Shown here piece after piece: positions 1 through 10,391 of a stretch of 33,733 nt of DNA. The stretch is from Pelargonium cotyledonis (Eukaryota > Streptophyta > Magnoliopsida > Geraniales > Geraniaceae). A program made the translations under genes and the position numbers. The notes below the pieces were generated by a model, which worked only from the letters and a program-made list of their open reading frames with translations, was not told the DNA's origin and did not search any database. Position 1 is the stretch's first letter. Each line of letters begins with the position of its first letter. Where the stretch lies: contig JAYMTA010000241.1 of assembly GCA_036897625.1 (NCBI GenBank), forward strand, positions 1-33,733, read 5' to 3'.

Positions 1-738
1 ATTGTACAAATGGTGTGATTTTGTATATGAGAGTTCTTATCTTATTATCTCTGATTTGATATTGTCAAAAGAAAACTAAACAATGTCCAAAAAGAAATAC
101 AATTCCGGCAAAAAAAAAATTAGATACCAATGAAAATTCATAAAATCCAGCAAAAAATTCTCAGAATCTGGCATTAATTATCATATTCGGGCATATTTTT
201 CAGAATCTTCTAAGGGTTTTAACTGAAAATTAAAAGCTCAAAGAAGGGTAAAATAGGTATTTTTAAAAATTTATGGGTAGAACATGTGATGGTGGGCCGC
301 GGTGACATCACGATGAGGTCATGCATACCACGATCATGTCTATCTGAGGTGAAAATGATATATAGGTTATGTGCCAAAGTGCTCTAGTTTCATTTATAAG
401 CTTATTATTGCTAAGAGAACTATATTATAAAAATAAAAAGATTTCGGGTGTCCACGTCATTTCCCATCTTCTAAGAAATAATCATTCAGTCTTGTTTCTC
501 AGAAAGTATTACAAGCCGAAGTTCTTAGAGAAGTCTCTTTCTATTATGAACTTGTAATCAAGTCTCCTCAAGGTCAGACCAGGATTTGCCATTTGGACAC
601 CTAATCTCTGCATCAACAGTGTTGTGTGTGTGTGTGAACATTTCCATGCACCATCTGTTCAAGAAATGGTAATGCAATTTGTTTAGCAAAATCGAATAAT
701 CACCAATTTCTCCTGTTCGAGTACCGACCATGAAACTA
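1..738. other. Left flank: AT-rich sequence plus probable 3' UTR of the NIP30-like gene
   Basis: No coding region with splice signals or a recognisable protein was found here. The part next to 739 is probably the 3' untranslated region of the minus-strand NIP30-like gene. A short TG-dinucleotide run lies near 624-639. The rest is low-complexity AT-rich sequence with stop codons in all frames; the short ORFs present have no family signature. Confidence 0.5.
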
Positions 739-3323
739 CTAGTCATCTTCTTCACTTTCATCACTATATGAAACTAGAGCACTCTTGGCAACATTGTTAA
801 TCTCATTAGTGTCACTATTTGATGTTTTCACTACTTCAGTACATGTTCCTTTCTCAACATCAGGTGTTCTAATTGTCTCGGTGGATTCCTTGATACTTTC
901 CGGATCCAACTTTGCTTTCTTTGCTTGTGGCTTCACCTTTATAATCACACCTAATGAGCGGGCTGGTGGTTTCTTTCTCTCAACTGACTTCTGTTCCTGC
1001 AAGAAAGAACAGGTCACATTTAGGAAAACAATGGTTTTGGTCATGGGAATCCATAACAATGGCAGCACCGTACATTTTTGAGCTACTGAGCCCCAAATCA
1101 GTAGGTAGATGAAGTGAAATCAGTATAAACTTGTTTCAGATTTAAGGACCTATTCTGCCCCGCAAATGGCAGTATGAACTAGAAATCATTATACAACCTG
1201 ACTGTGCTGTAAAACGCTTTAGCGTTACCAGTTTTTGAAAATAAATCCCCGAGATAATCAATGCACCTTATATAAGACGTAACTTGAAAGATATGAGAAT
1301 GGAAGAGTTCCTGTTGCTGCTGAGCAGATGTATCCCTATATAAATATATAGCATAATTTTGAAATTCGGGCACACAATAGGCGGTCAACGAGGAGGGAAA
1401 CCAAGATTTATAAGTTTCGCATGGTCTCATGGAGACAAACGGTGACCTACTGATCTCTCATTCTAGTAGAATGATTCATAAAAATGGATCGAATACCTAC
1501 CTGAACTTTAGGAACTGGAGGTGTTTCCTTAAGCTCATGTACAATGTTCGACTGTGCTGCCACCGCTGCCTGAAAAAACAAGCCATAATCGGTTTAAGAA
1601 AAAGAAGACAATCATTATATTACAATTAGAGAAGACACTTTTGCTATGTCAAGCTATTGACCAACATCAAATGATCAGATATGTAGGATGTCCTCATTAC
1701 TTATACTGGCTTGTTTAAATATATAAATGGGCAGGATTGCCAACATTATAATGAATACGTTTCTCAATGAATGAGTGGATGTTTGCAGCAAGGTTTGACA
1801 TCGCCACCCTTAAAAGTAAGTTTCACCTTAAACTAGCATAAACCAATAATTGAAATATGATTTTAGGCGGCGTGTAAGTTAAAATTTTTGTAAGGGAATG
1901 GATATCAAGAATGGGAATAGGAATAAGATTCTCATTCCTTATGTTCGAATAATGACTCTTTGGTTATGAATATGGCTTTGGAATGGGATACCTTTTCTCG
2001 AACCAAATTTCCCATTCCATTTTTTTAATCAAAATGCTGCCTAAAATATAATCAAATCAAAGAGATACCTGGAAACTCCGCAGCTGTTGTGCTTCCTCAT
2101 TTGCCATTTGCTGTTCATATTCTTTCCTCGACTGAAATGTAGGACAATGAAAATTTTAGGATCCAAAGAAAAGAAGGAAAAGGATCAAGTAGCACTAGAC
2201 TTTCTAGAAGGGAGATTCCAGATAAACTATACTTACCCAAAGACCACTACAACCAGAGAGTGCATGTGATAATATACTGAATAGTGAATACTCTATAGGA
2301 TTTACAGTATGCAATTCTCATTTCGGAGTCTAAGTTGGTATATACCATACAGTATTTGTCAATGTTTTGAAAATGGGATACTTTCAATTATGTGTTTGAG
2401 GGCACTTGCTCAGTTGCACTACGCAGATCAATGATTTTAATACGTAGTCTTACCATTTCCCAATTGTCAAGGAACTCAGTCTCGTCTTCATCCAAGGCTT
2501 TAGGTGGCCCTGCAATATGAATAGTGATTAAAGCCAGATATTTATAAGCACTCATAAATACCAAGCAATGCATATCCTACCAACTTCTATCATTGTTGTG
2601 AAGTGGGATGCTACAGTTAAAAAAACACTTGACATTGAATATAAGTATAGAACTCATGAAGTACACATCAAACAAACCTTGAAGAAAATTTATGAGCATG
2701 CGACAAAGTAAAGAACACTAGAACAATATCAATGATATGATAAGGCATGCCATATCATTTTGAACAAATTCCTCGTACAAAAAAAAAAATCACAAACAAA
2801 TAGAAGAGAACATTTGAAAACTTACTGTGTTTAAAGCGCTCGTTAAACTCGGCATCCTTCTTGTCTTTATTTTCTTTCAGTATCTGTATTAAAAGAACAA
2901 TGTTATCAAGAAAAAAGGCAATACAACATGAGAAAAATAAAAAATGCAGATAAACCGTTCGTCATGATTAATAACCAGCCATTTCATCTCGCTGAGCTAG
3001 CAACTAAGTATTTAGAGAGCATAGCACTAACGGTTCATTTTTCCAATACCTCGAAGAGAGGTCTATCTCTCTGGGCAGTACCATCCTCAACTCGTTCTCC
3101 TCTGTTTTTCTTAGCTTCATCCAACTGCAACCACAACCACGGAGCAATTCAAATTACGACTCAACGAACAATTTTTCGAATTGCGCACAGAAATTCAAAT
3201 TAGGGTTTAAGTTTACAGAAAGAGATTCAGAATCAGGTGAATCTGACTGGGTTTAAATGTCACTACCTGTTCCTCGGAGACGAAATTCATCAACCGGATC
3301 GGAAGAGGAGCCTCTTCGGCCAT
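739..3323 (-). CDS. FAM192A/NIP30 (PIP30/Fyv6-type) nuclear protein
   Basis: Seven exons join in frame on the minus strand: 3267-3323, 3050-3124, 2826-2883, 2454-2509, 2069-2131, 1501-1569 and 739-996, giving 636 nt and 211 residues. All six introns are GT-AG. The start is the first ATG and gives MAEEAPLPIRLMNFVSEEQ. Seen: a charged, probably helical N-terminal half with the family block FKHRPPKALDEDETEFLDN (about residues 62-80), then a Glu/Gln-rich helix, a Lys/Pro-rich basic stretch resembling a nuclear localisation signal (RKKPPARS, VKPQAKKAK), and an acidic tail SYSDESEEDD. Known of the family: human FAM192A/PIP30 binds the proteasome activator PSME3 through its acidic C-terminal part, and yeast Fyv6 shares the N-terminal domain and works in the spliceosome. 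Inferred: a nuclear role in splicing or proteasome regulation; the plant function is not established. It is divergent from the SEC23A gene. Confidence 0.88.
3200..3208 (-). promoter_or_regulatory. Telo-box in NIP30 intron 1
   Basis: TTAGGGTTT on the plus strand reads AAACCCTAA on the gene strand, inside the first intron. Telo-boxes near the 5' ends of plant genes are known in translation and ribosome-related genes, often together with TGGGCY elements, which also occur upstream of this gene. Confidence 0.4.
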
Positions 3324-3478
3324 CTCCGATAACTTTGATCTCCTCCGATACGATACGGTTCAAGTCCACCACCGCCGATTCGCTGTCCCTGCGTTTCCGA
3401 TAATGTGTCGTTTCTCGTTCTATGTCTATTGCTAATGTGACTAGTGGCACTCTTGGTAAATAAGATCAGACAGTCCAG

Positions 3479-3532
3479 TGGGCCCATTTTCCATCCAGGC
3501 CCAATAAAAGCCCATGTTTCACTCATTGGGCT
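3479..3532. promoter_or_regulatory. Cluster of four TGGGCY (site II / TCP-type) elements
   Basis: TGGGCCCA at 3479-3486, GGCCCA at 3498-3503, AGCCCA at 3509-3514 and TGGGCT at 3527-3532 lie within 54 bases, about 155-210 bp upstream of the NIP30-like ATG. Site II elements are known TCP-factor targets common in promoters of growth- and ribosome-related plant genes. Confidence 0.6.
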
Positions 3533-3585
3533 TGGCCACCTCAGACGCTTTGCAACGTCATTGTCCAATCAAATCAAGCTATTTC

Positions 3586-3595
3586 GCCACGTCAT
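3586..3595 (-). promoter_or_regulatory. UPR-element-like ACGT site
   Basis: The minus strand reads ATGACGTGGC, containing TGACGTGG, a good match to the core bound by plant ER-stress bZIP factors (bZIP28/bZIP60). A CCAAT box lies 17 nt away, too far for a canonical ERSE-I (9-10 nt). A second core, AACGTCA, is at 3554-3560. The match is by eye; ACGT cores also serve other bZIPs. Confidence 0.4.
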
Positions 3596-4382
3596 ATCAT
3601 AATCGCGTAGCAAAAGCACAGGCGAAGCAGAAGAAACGGTGGCGTTTTATGCTTTTATTTATGGAAATGTTCATTGATTTCCAGAAAATATAAATGAAAA
3701 ATAAATAAGAGGCAAAAAAAAATGTGAAGGAGAGCTTGCGCTCGGTTTCTCGGCAGCAGCAATTCCTGAATCCGAAGTCAGTCAGGTGCCACTCCGAACC
3801 AAAAAGAGTCAAATTTTGATGCTGTTTTGCCGTCTGTGTCTCTCTCCGGTACGCAATTTTCGTCATCGATTTCAATTTCCTCGAAATTCAATTCTTTGTA
3901 CAGAGATGCATTGAAGCCCTAGCTTCTTCAGTTCGATTATCGTGATCTGATTATGAAAGAAATGGCCTTTTGTTCTTTACAGTTTCTGTTGGATTGGGAT
4001 CTCGTGAAAGCTGCCCAGATTGGACGAAGTTAGGCGATTGATTGGGTTTTCTTCGAAACTCTTTTTGTCTCGTCGTAGGAACTGAATTTGATCTGGGTGA
4101 AGTTCAGATTTAGCGTGGGTGGCTTCTTGATCCGTTTTTTTTTTACTGTATTGTTTGGGTCTTGAAATGGGTTTCGAACAAAATCCTTCTTTGTTTCTTG
4201 TGTGATTGTGGGTGGTTTTAGGTGGTGGTGACAGGGTTTAAGTTTATCACTCATAGCACTATCATCAATAATCCTCAATTCCTGCTAATTCGAAATTCTC
4301 TGCCTGATTTTTTTAAAATTTCTTGAAAATATTCTTTTTCCTTTTATAGTAATAAAAAAGACAGCTTTGGAATTCGGTTCCA

Positions 4383-7300
4383 ATGGGTAATCCACCAAAA
4401 GCTCCCTTTGGATACTCTGGGATAGATAGTTCCTCATTCCCTGACACCTCAACACCTCAGCCTGATAAAAGTGCAATTCCTCCGCCACTTACCTCCCCGG
4501 CAGCATCCAGATATCCCCCACCCAAATTACAACAAGACCAGTTTCCTTCGCCCTCAGTCAAAACCCCAAATATGTTATCACCAGCCAATGGGGTTAAATC
4601 TGGAAGCCCTGTTCCTCGCATGAGTACTCCACCGGGCCCTCCAGTCTTTACTTCTCCTGTCCGGCCTGCAGCTGTGCCTTTCCGGACCTCTCCAGCATCT
4701 CCTCAGCCACTTGCAATGTCTTCGGGATTGACTTTACCTACATCGTCGCCTCCCCAATTTTCAAATGGATCAGTTGAGTTGCAGCACCAGGTTTCTGCTA
4801 CTTCGGAGGACTCGATGATTGTTGGGGAAGCTCCTTATGTTTTATTCTCAGCTCATAAGGTATCTCCCTATTTCTCTCTGGGTCTTTCCCTTGGCATCAA
4901 GGCTCGTGATAAATTATTTATGCTTGTGTTCCGCTATAGATTTTGCTCTCCTTTTGTTTGTATGTATATAATGACATCCTTGATACACTGTTCTATTATT
5001 TAAGTTTATATGGGAACTGTGTGAGCTCATGTCAGGGTTTTATAGTATGTACTATATTATTAATGAATTCATTGTCATTATACATCAATGTGGGTGTATA
5101 AACACACATAAGTGCTCTCGTAAGTCACTACAGCTTCTCTTCGGCATTGTATATAGGTATTAAAACAGAGGAAACAAGCAAATGTGCCAAGTTTGGGTTT
5201 TGGAGCATTGGTTTCTCCTGGAAGAGAGATTTCACCAGGCCCTCAAATAATACAACGTGAACCCCATCGCTGCCATAACTGTGGGGCTTATGCAAATATA
5301 TATTGCAACATACTACTCGGTTCTGGCCAGTGGCAATGTGTAATTTGCCGGAAATTGAATGGAAGTGAAGGTGAATACGTGGCTACTAGCAAGGAAGACC
5401 TTCGTCACCTACCTGAACTGTTGTCACCCATGGTTGATTATGTACAAACTGTGAACAAGAGACCTGGGTTCATCCCAGTTTCTGATTCAAGAATGTCTGC
5501 ACCAATTGTTCTTGTCATAGATGAATGTTTAGATGAACCACACATCCAGCATTTGCAAAGCTCCTTGCATGCATTTATCGATTCACTCCCCCTGACTACA
5601 AGAATTGGAATTATATTGTATGGTCGCACAGTGTCAGTCTATGATTTTTCAGAGGAATCAGTTGCATCTGCAGATGTGCTTCCTGGTGACAAATCACCAT
5701 CTCAGGAATCCTTGAAAGCTTTAATATATGGAACTGGAATATACTTGTCTGCAGTTCATGCTTCACTTCCTGTAGCTCATGCCATATTCTCATCTCTGCG
5801 ACCATACAAATTGAACATTCCAGAAGCTTCAAGAGACCGCTGCCTGGGTACGGCAGTTGAAGTTGCTCTGGCTATAATTCAAGGTCCCTCGGCTGAAATG
5901 TCTCGGGGGGTGGTTAAAAGGGCAGGAGGTAATACCAGGATTATTGTGTGTGCTGGTGGACCTAATACTTACGGCCCAGGATCAGTCCCTCATTCTTTTA
6001 GTCACCCAAACTATCCTCATATGGAAAAGACAGCACTGAAATGGATGGAGCAACTAGGTCGTGAGGCTCATCATCACAATACTTTGGTTGACATTCTGTG
6101 TGCTGGAAATTGTCCTGTCAGAGTTCCTGTTCTACAGCCTCTTGCAAAAGCTTCTGGCGGTGTTTTGGTTCTTCATGACGACTTCGGGGAGGCTTTCGGT
6201 GTGAACTTGCAAAGGGCATCCAGCAGAGCAGCAGGTTCTCATGGTTTGCTGGAGATACGCTGTTCTGATGATATTCTCATAACTCAAGTTGTGGGTCCTG
6301 GTGAAGAGGCACATATAGACACTCATGAAACTTTTAAGAATGATAACTCTCTCTCTATTCAGATGCTGAGTGTTGAAGAAACACAGAGCTTCACTCTTTC
6401 AATGGAAACTAAAGGAGACATCAAGAGTGATTGTGTTTATTTTCAGTTTGCAATTCAGTATTCAAATGTTTACCAAGCTGATATTTCAAGAGTGATTACT
6501 GTCAGGTTGCCAACTGTTGATAGTGTTTCGGCATATCTTGACAGTATTCAAGATGAAGTAGCTGCAGTCCTTATTGCTAAGAGGACTCTTTTACGAGCTA
6601 AAAATTATAATGATGCAATTGATATGCGAGCAACAATAGATGAAAGAGTTAAAGACATTGCTTTGAAATTTGGGTCCCCCTTACCGAAGTCAAAGCTTCA
6701 ACGGTTTCCCAAGGAGCTCTCCTTATTACCTGAGTGCCTATTTCATCTCAGAAGAGGCCCATTACTGGGAAGCATTGTCGGCCACGAAGATGAGAGATCT
6801 GTTTTACGAAATCTGTTTTTGAATGCATCTTTTGATTTGTCACTCCGTATGGTAGCGCCTCGTTGTCTGATGCACCGGGAAGGGGGCACTTTTGAGGAAC
6901 TACCAGCTCATGACCTAGCCATGCAGTCTGATGCAGCAGTTGTTCTTGACCATGGTACAGATGTCTTCATTTGGTTGGTATGTGATTTTGCTCCCTCTAG
7001 CTGTTTTACCAAAACAATATTTTGCTGGGTGCTTCAGAACATTGTCAACTTGTTTGTCATTCGTGATTTTCAAACCTCTGCTGCTAACGCACATATTTGA
7101 ACTGTTTTTATATGTGTTTTTATCTGCTGCATAGTCGAGGGGTTATGTTGCTGCTTAAAAAAATTCAAATTTCTCTCCAGTCAATGAGAAGGAAATTTCT
7201 CAATACAATTTAGATAGAATAGAAAAATTATAAAATGTCATGATTGTTGTGCATTTCATTTGCATGGTGAGAAGGCTCCCTAATAGGCTGATAGTGTTTG

Positions 7301-8325
7301 ACTTATGATTAGCTCATTTCAACATTATGAGTGAGGGGAACTGTTGAATAGGTTTTAGAAGAAATACTGAAAGCAGTGAATGAAGTGCAGTTATCATTGC
7401 TAATCGTCTCTTGTTTTGGCTCTGTTTGAATTTCCTCCTTGGATTGGTTTACTGCTTTTAAAGGTTAATCTTTAAATATGAGCATAAATATTTAAGTTGA
7501 GAAACATTGTGTGGGTAATTGTCTATGATTCAGTTTATATTCAGCTATGCTCATTTGAAGGCTTTTATGGTTATAAAATCCATTTCATAAAAAGGAAATT
7601 ATAGTTCCTATATGTACAGTTGCATCTGTGCTTATGGTCAGGGACATACAAATCTTTTGAATAGCGTAAAGTTCCCACCTTTTCTTACTTTTTTATTGTA
7701 TATTTATTACTGGCATTTATAGGGTGCTGAACTTGCTGCTGATGAAGGAAGAAGTGCAGCAGCTTTAGCAGCTTGCAGAACATTGGCCGAAGAACTCACT
7801 GAATTGCGATTTCCAGCTCCAAGAATACTTGCATTCAAGGTCGGTTTCCATACAATTGTTTGATTCATCTATTGCATTGCATTTTTTTCTTCTTATATCT
7901 GTTTCTCTGAGCACTCTACATTAAGAAGAATCTGATGGTTGAGAATTGTATCAGGAGGGGAGTTCTCAGGCTCGATATTTTGTTTCCCGGCTGATACCAG
8001 CACACAAAGATCCTCCTTATGAGCAGGTAAGAGGAAAGAGTCTTATGTTTGCATACTACTCTCAATAGGTTAACCGTTTACTTTGATGCAAAATTAAGTC
8101 GGTAACTAAAGGGGTGTATGAGATTTAACACCGGATTTGACCAAGCAAATTCTAATATATAGCAAATATTATGAAACCTGATTGCAGGAGGCTAGATTCC
8201 CGCAGCTTCGGTCTTTGACAGCAGAACAGCGAACGAAGTTGAAGAGCAGTTTCATCCACTTTGATGATCCTAGTTTCTGTGAGTGGATGCGTAGCTTGAA
8301 AGTGTTTCCACCAGAACCGAGCTAA
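4383..8325 (+). CDS. SEC23A: COPII coat protein, plant-specific SEC23A-type (Sec23/Sec24 family)
   Basis: Five exons join in frame: 4383-4859, 5157-6977, 7723-7839, 7955-8026 and 8188-8325, making 2625 nt and 874 residues; all introns are GT-AG. Sec23 is the inner COPII coat subunit and GTPase activator of Sar1 at ER exit sites. Seen: a Pro/Ser-rich N-terminal tail (residues 1-159), a zinc finger with C198, C201, C220 and C223, a trunk (vWA-like) domain starting around PIVLVIDECLDE, then beta-sandwich and helical domains, and a C-terminal gelsolin-like part spread over exons 3-5. The long Pro-rich tail is Sec24-like, which is why such proteins are often called Sec23/Sec24; the sequence fits, as I recall it, the divergent Arabidopsis At4g01810 (AtSEC23A), reported to pair with SAR1A. 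The reading frame continues 123 nt past the exon 2 donor into intron, so that extension is not coding. Family call is firm; the ortholog call is from memory. Confidence 0.9.
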
Positions 8326-8608
8326 GAAATGCGGCGCACTCATTTAGCCTGTGTTTCTCTGGAGAGGTGTTATCATCCTCCCAATCTTCATCACCCTTCT
8401 GTTGTCTGCTGTTGAGATTTTGGTTGTCCGTTTATATATTTTCAATGGTAGATGGGATTTAACTTTTGGAAATGTCCGAGACTTGAGATGGTGATCGCAT
8501 GCCAAAATACGGACCTCTCTTTCTCTGTCTCTCTCAAAATTTTCAGAGTTATAGTTGACAATTTGAAATTGTTCCATTATTTGGTATCTTCATCATTCAA
8601 GACAAAGC

Positions 8609-8614
8609 AATAAA
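8609..8614 (+). terminator. Candidate polyadenylation signal of SEC23A
   Basis: AATAAA lies 284 bases past the stop codon, followed by a T-rich stretch. Plant poly(A) signals are degenerate, so this is suggestive only. Confidence 0.3.
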
Positions 8615-8863
8615 ATCTTCGTCCTTTATCAGTCTCTGTTGATCTGTTTCTCTTGTGTCGCAATTGATGATTTATTTTTAGTTTTGCTTTGTTCACATCT
8701 ACTGATGGCACTTTGTAGAAGACTCCTGTTTCCAGTCATTAGAAGTGAAATGAATGTGCATATGTGGTAATTAGATTACACATGAATTATAATAATATGT
8801 TTCTCTGTACTTGTATTTCATCCCTTTCGGAGTTATCTTAATACAACGTACCTTTTGCCCATA

Positions 8864-8897
8864 AAAAAATAAATAAAATAATAATAATAATAATATA
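8864..8897. repeat. AT-rich microsatellite (AATAATAAT-type)
   Basis: An A-run passes into about six ATA/AAT trinucleotide units. It directly precedes the mariner-like TIR remnant at 8901. Confidence 0.8.
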
Positions 8898-8900
8898 TTG

Positions 8901-8923
8901 ATTCCGTCCCAAAAATATGTGTC
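8901..8923 (+). mobile_element. Stowaway/mariner-like MITE terminus (remnant)
   Basis: ATTCCGTCCCAAAAATATGT and the following bases resemble the plant Stowaway terminal consensus CTCCCTCCGTCCCAAAATAA. No matching right end was seen nearby, so this looks like a truncated or decayed copy. Confidence 0.4.
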
Positions 8924-9529
8924 ATGTTCTCTTAGGTTTGCTTCTAGGATATCATTCAAAATCAACATAAGTTATCTTCTCATTGGCAAAGCAGTACAAT
9001 GCTTGGTTTGCATTCCCGACATTTTGTGTTCGAGTCACCTATAAGACAATTAACCTAAAAAAAAAAAATGAAGTGCTTTCTTTTGGTCTAATCTGTCTTG
9101 GTTTGTAAAGTTCAAATCGATCACATGAAGTGTTCTATCAATCGTCTCTCGTCACCGTCGTGTATATTATATGATATGACAACAAACGCGAAGTATGATC
9201 TGATCCTTCCAAGTCGCTTTCTTCTTCTCTGCATCTGTCTCTTGGTGTCTCGAAAGCCAACCAAAAAAACAAATCAAAGCAAGACTTGCTATCAGAACGA
9301 GAAAGACCGTAATTTGCTATATGCAAATTCTAAATACTGCAATCGCTCTGAAATCAAGAGGAGTCGTACTCGAATAAAAACTCTATTCGACTCTCAAAAC
9401 GGCAAATATGTAATGGTAATCTTATTTGTCACTAACGTATCATGTGGGAACTACTTTTTTGATAAAGGAAAGTTAGGATGATAATGTCAAGTTGACGGTC
9501 AAACTAAAATATTATGTTTAGAGAAAAAG

Positions 9530-10215
9530 TCAAGGAAAATGAATGGGAAAATAACATTCCCAAGTTATGAAATTTTTCCATAAACATGAGAATCTAAAAT
9601 CTCACGTGGGAGGTGTGATTCTAAAATCTCATATACTTTCCCATGTAGTGGGAAAGTCACATGACTCTTATATCGTTCATATTTCATATTTAATGTCCAT
9701 AATATCGTTATTTTTTCACAAATATAAATTGTTTTATTTGGGTGAAAGTTATCAAATTTGTAACATTTTTTGTTAAGTTATCAATTAATATCAAGTTTCA
9801 TTTTGAATACTTTATAAGTTGTATATACAATATACAGTATGAAATTTGTTATTTTTTATTATTTAAGTTTTCGTATGAGTCAAAATAATTATTCATTCAA
9901 GTAAAACAAATTAAATATAAACTAATCATTAATTAAGTTCATCAAAAAATAATTTAAATTGTATGAGTAAATAAGTAATTATTCAATATTTTTCGATCAT
10001 GTACTCTTTTTTTACAAATTTTAGTCCAACATAATATTCACTTTCCACAATTTGGAAATCTGTATTTTCTCTCCACTTTCCGATTTATCAAATGTCCTTA
10101 TCTACTTTCTCAAAAAAATTAACATTCCGAAAAAATTTAATTTTTCGTTACCCAACGATACCTAAATAAGCAATTTCGTAATTTATATTTTGTTTCCCAT
10201 TCAAGTGACATGTCA
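9530..10215. mobile_element. Possible degenerate MITE or foldback element, AT-rich
   Basis: TGAATGGGAAA near 9540 is mirrored by TTTCCCATTCA near 10195, bracketing about 670 bases that are much more AT-rich than their surroundings and contain further imperfect TTTCC/GGAAA arms. No target-site duplication could be fixed by eye, so this is weak. Confidence 0.22.
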
Positions 10216-10315
10216 CAAATCGTTATTTTCACTTTATGCACTTAAATATCGAAGAAAAATTAAGTACTAAATGAAATTAAATCCAAAATCCAGAAGTACA
10301 CATCACACCACACCA

Positions 10316-10322
10316 CCTTATC
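10316..10322 (-). promoter_or_regulatory. I-box (GATAAGG) upstream of SECA1
   Basis: CCTTATC on the plus strand reads GATAAGG on the minus strand, about 70 bp before the SECA1 ATG. I-boxes are known light-responsive motifs of photosynthesis genes, which would suit a chloroplast protein, but the motif is short. Confidence 0.25.
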
Positions 10323-10330
10323 CGCAAGCC

Positions 10331-10360
10331 ATGGCTTCAGTGTCCTTTGGAGCTAGCTAG
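10331..10360 (+). promoter_or_regulatory. Upstream ORF in the SECA1 leader
   Basis: An ATG in the good context GCCATGGCT opens a nine-codon frame ending in TAG, 31 bases before the SECA1 ATG. If transcription starts upstream of it, scanning ribosomes would meet it first. The transcription start is unknown, so this may lie in the promoter. Confidence 0.35.
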
Positions 10361-10391
10361 AAGAACCCATACGCGAACATCTCCACTAAAA

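Larger units (their letters stand above)
3324..4382. promoter_or_regulatory. Bidirectional promoter region, NIP30-like / SEC23A
   Basis: The two start codons point away from each other 1.06 kb apart. The NIP30 side holds the TGGGCY cluster, and the middle holds a CCAAT box (3565-3569) and two ACGTCA cores (3555-3560 and 3589-3594). The SEC23A side from about 3750 to 4382 is probably a long leader. It contains short upstream ORFs at 3906-3914, 3953-4033 and 4167-4205, and acceptor-like pyrimidine-AG sites near 3981 and 4350, so a 5' UTR intron that removes some of these uORFs is likely. Transcription start sites cannot be read from the sequence. Confidence 0.55.
8326..10330. other. Intergenic region between SEC23A and SECA1
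   Basis: About 2 kb with no supportable gene. The first 280 bases are probably the SEC23A 3' UTR, with an AATAAA at 8609-8614. Then come an A/T-rich microsatellite (8864-8897), a mariner-like TIR remnant (8901-8923), and a very AT-rich tract (9480-10210) whose ends carry the inverted motif TGAATGGGAAA / TTTCCCATTCA. The ORFs at 9098-9481 and 9567-9776 lack coding character. Confidence 0.5.

Noticed and set aside
739-1068. Stand-alone 109-residue protein at 739-1068 (minus)
   Set aside because: Only 739-996 is coding, as the last exon of the NIP30-like gene; the rest is intron.
3565-3591. Canonical ERSE-I (CCAAT-N9/10-CCACG)
   Set aside because: Both halves exist but the spacing is 17 nt, outside the defined range; only the UPRE-type core is claimed.
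5184-5186. Start of SEC23A at 5184
   Set aside because: The codon is GTG, internal to exon 2; the frame continues upstream to the acceptor at 5156 and joins exon 1.
6978-7100. Extension of the SEC23A reading frame past 6977
   Set aside because: The frame stays open but GTATGT at 6978 is a good donor and the next exon (7723) resumes the conserved gelsolin-like region; the extension is hydrophobic and unlike the family.
9098-9481. 127-residue ORF between SEC23A and SECA1
   Set aside because: Low-complexity, no domain, no conserved-looking stretch; composition like the flanking noncoding DNA.
10347-10391. Earlier SECA1 start at 10347
   Set aside because: It is not an ATG; the first in-frame ATG is at 10392 and gives a normal transit peptide.
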